This document shows positions 5,158-6,174 of a stretch of DNA of 6,174 bases, in pieces (the first letter of the stretch is position 1; each line of letters starts with the position of its first letter). The DNA is taken from assembly GCA_007136525.1 (NCBI GenBank), contig SLGU01000347.1, positions 1 through 6,174 of the forward strand. Reading direction: 5' to 3'. The notes under the pieces were generated by a model that was not told the origin of the DNA, searched no databases, and saw only the letters and a list, made by a program, of their open reading frames with translations. The translations under genes and the position numbers were made by a program. Source of the stretch: Desulfobacteraceae bacterium (GTDB lineage Bacteria; Desulfobacterota; Desulfobacteria; Desulfobacterales; Desulfosalsimonadaceae).

Positions 5158-6174
5158 ATGGCCTTAATGGATCGCCTTGTCGGTTTTGAACAGAGATATC
5201 TCGAGCTGGAACAGTTGCTAAGCGATCCTGCGGTTGGTGCCGACAGGGAACGGTACACCAAATATGCGCGCGAACACTCGGAGCTGGGAAAAATTGTTTC
5301 GGTTTACAGGGCCTACCGCCTCGTTCTCAATGAACTGGAGGAAAGCCGGGAGCTATTGTCCGACAGTGATCATGAGATAAAAGAGTTGGCCCGCAGCGAA
5401 ATCGAAGCATTGACCCGGCAGAAGGATAAGCTGGAAGCCGACATTAAAAAACTGCTTATTCCAAAGGACCCCAATGACGACAAAAACGTTATTTTAGAAA
5501 TCCGCGCCGGCACCGGCGGCGAGGAGGCGTCTTTGTTTGCGGGGGATCTTTTCCGGATGTACAGCCGCTACATTGAAAACCTGAGATGGAAAATAGAAAT
5601 CCTGACCGGGCATCTAACCGATTCCGGCGGCTTCAAGGAAGTGATCGCCATGGTTACGGGTACGGGGGCCTACAGCTACCTGAAATATGAAAGCGGCACA
5701 CACCGGGTGCAGCGGGTGCCTGCTACCGAAGCCCAGGGGCGCATCCATACTTCTGCGGTAACAGTTGCCGTGCTGCCCGAGGCCGAGGAGGTCGAGGTGG
5801 AGATCGATCCCGGCGACCTGAAGGTCGATGTTTTCCGGTCATCCGGACCCGGCGGGCAATCCGTGAACACCACCGACTCGGCTGTCCGGATCACCCACCT
5901 GCCCACGGGCCTGGTGGTCATCTGCCAGGACGAGAAGTCCCAGCACAAAAACAAGGCCAAGGCGCTCAAGGTCCTGCGGGCGCGTCTCTACGATATCCAG
6001 ATGCAGGAACAGAACGATAAAATATCCCAGGACCGGAAAAGCCAGGTGGGAAGCGGGGACAGAAGTGAAAGAATACGGACCTATAATTTTCCCCAGGGGC
6101 GGGTCACGGATCACCGGATCGGCCTGACCCTTTACAAGCTTGACCAGGTTCTGGCCGGTGACCTCGAAGAAATC
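5158..6174 (+). CDS. prfA: Peptide chain release factor 1 (3' end cut by window)
   Basis: Recognises UAA and UAG in the ribosomal A site and triggers hydrolysis of peptidyl-tRNA. The frame is open for 339 codons to the last base, and only about 20 residues of a typical 355-360 aa protein are missing. Features in order are an N-terminal helical domain (about 1-105), RAGTGG (116-121) with [18 protein letters not shown] before the codon-reading tripeptide PAT (188-190), [12 protein letters not shown], and the catalytic GGQ (232-234) within [15 protein letters not shown], then [10 protein letters not shown] and [27 protein letters not shown], not the SPF of RF2, identifies RF1. The Q of GGQ is normally methylated by PrmC, whose gene often lies next downstream, outside this window. 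The start may be ATG 5158 or ATG 5167 (three codons later). The only Shine-Dalgarno-like sequence is a weak CGGA near 5144-5147, which fits 5158 slightly better. Confidence 0.98.
   Translation, partial: MALMDRLVGFEQRYLELEQLLSDPAVGADRERYTKYAREHSELGKIVSVYRAYRLVLNELEESRELLSDSDHEIKELARSEIEALTRQKDKLEADIKKLLIPKDPNDDKNVILEIRAGTGGEEASLFAGDLFRMYSRYIENLRWKIEILTGHLTDSGGFKEVIAMVTGTGAYSYLKYESGTHRVQRVPATEAQGRIHTSAVTVAVLPEAEEVEVEIDPGDLKVDVFRSSGPGGQSVNTTDSAVRITHLPTGLVVICQDEKSQHKNKAKALKVLRARLYDIQMQEQNDKISQDRKSQVGSGDRSERIRTYNFPQGRVTDHRIGLTLYKLDQVLAGDLEEI

Noticed and set aside
1..6174. Search for a novel system, mobile element, CRISPR array or tRNA
   Set aside because: Every large coding region is a standard housekeeping family. 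I saw no repeat-spacer pattern, transposase, terminal inverted repeats, integrase or tRNA cloverleaf.

Overview
This window looks like ordinary chromosomal housekeeping DNA from a Gram-negative bacterium, most likely a sulfate-reducing deltaproteobacterium (Desulfobacterota, Desulfobacteraceae-like). The taxonomic call is an inference. It rests on the adenylate kinase with a long Cys/His LID region, the tRNA nucleotidyltransferase carrying an HD domain, the gene order coaE-rho-rpmE-prfA, and a moderate GC content. No mobile element, CRISPR array, tRNA/rRNA gene, phage gene or defence system is visible.

The left part (about 1-2273) is transcribed on the minus strand: a tRNA nucleotidyltransferase/poly(A) polymerase-family gene, then adk. 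They are 112 bp apart, and a candidate adk promoter has its -35 hexamer overlapping the stop codon of the nucleotidyltransferase gene. A divergent intergenic region (about 2274-2501) separates this from the plus-strand genes and contains a perfect 9-bp hairpin.

The right part (2502-6174) is transcribed on the plus strand: coaE (last step of coenzyme A synthesis), a 361-bp gap holding a near-consensus sigma70 promoter and a long rho leader with a possible 38-codon leader ORF, then rho (transcription termination factor), rpmE (zinc-type ribosomal protein L31) and prfA (peptide chain release factor 1, cut off by the window end). A long GC-rich hairpin followed by a T-rich stretch lies between rpmE and prfA. 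A perfect 10-bp inverted repeat surrounds the rho stop codon.

Functionally the genes cover nucleotide and cofactor supply (adk, coaE), tRNA or RNA 3'-end maturation (cca-like), transcription termination (rho) and translation (rpmE, prfA). I found no evidence of a new biological system. The points worth a second look are regulatory: the rho leader, the hairpins at rho/rpmE/prfA, the adk promoter dyad, and the unresolved specificity of the nucleotidyltransferase.
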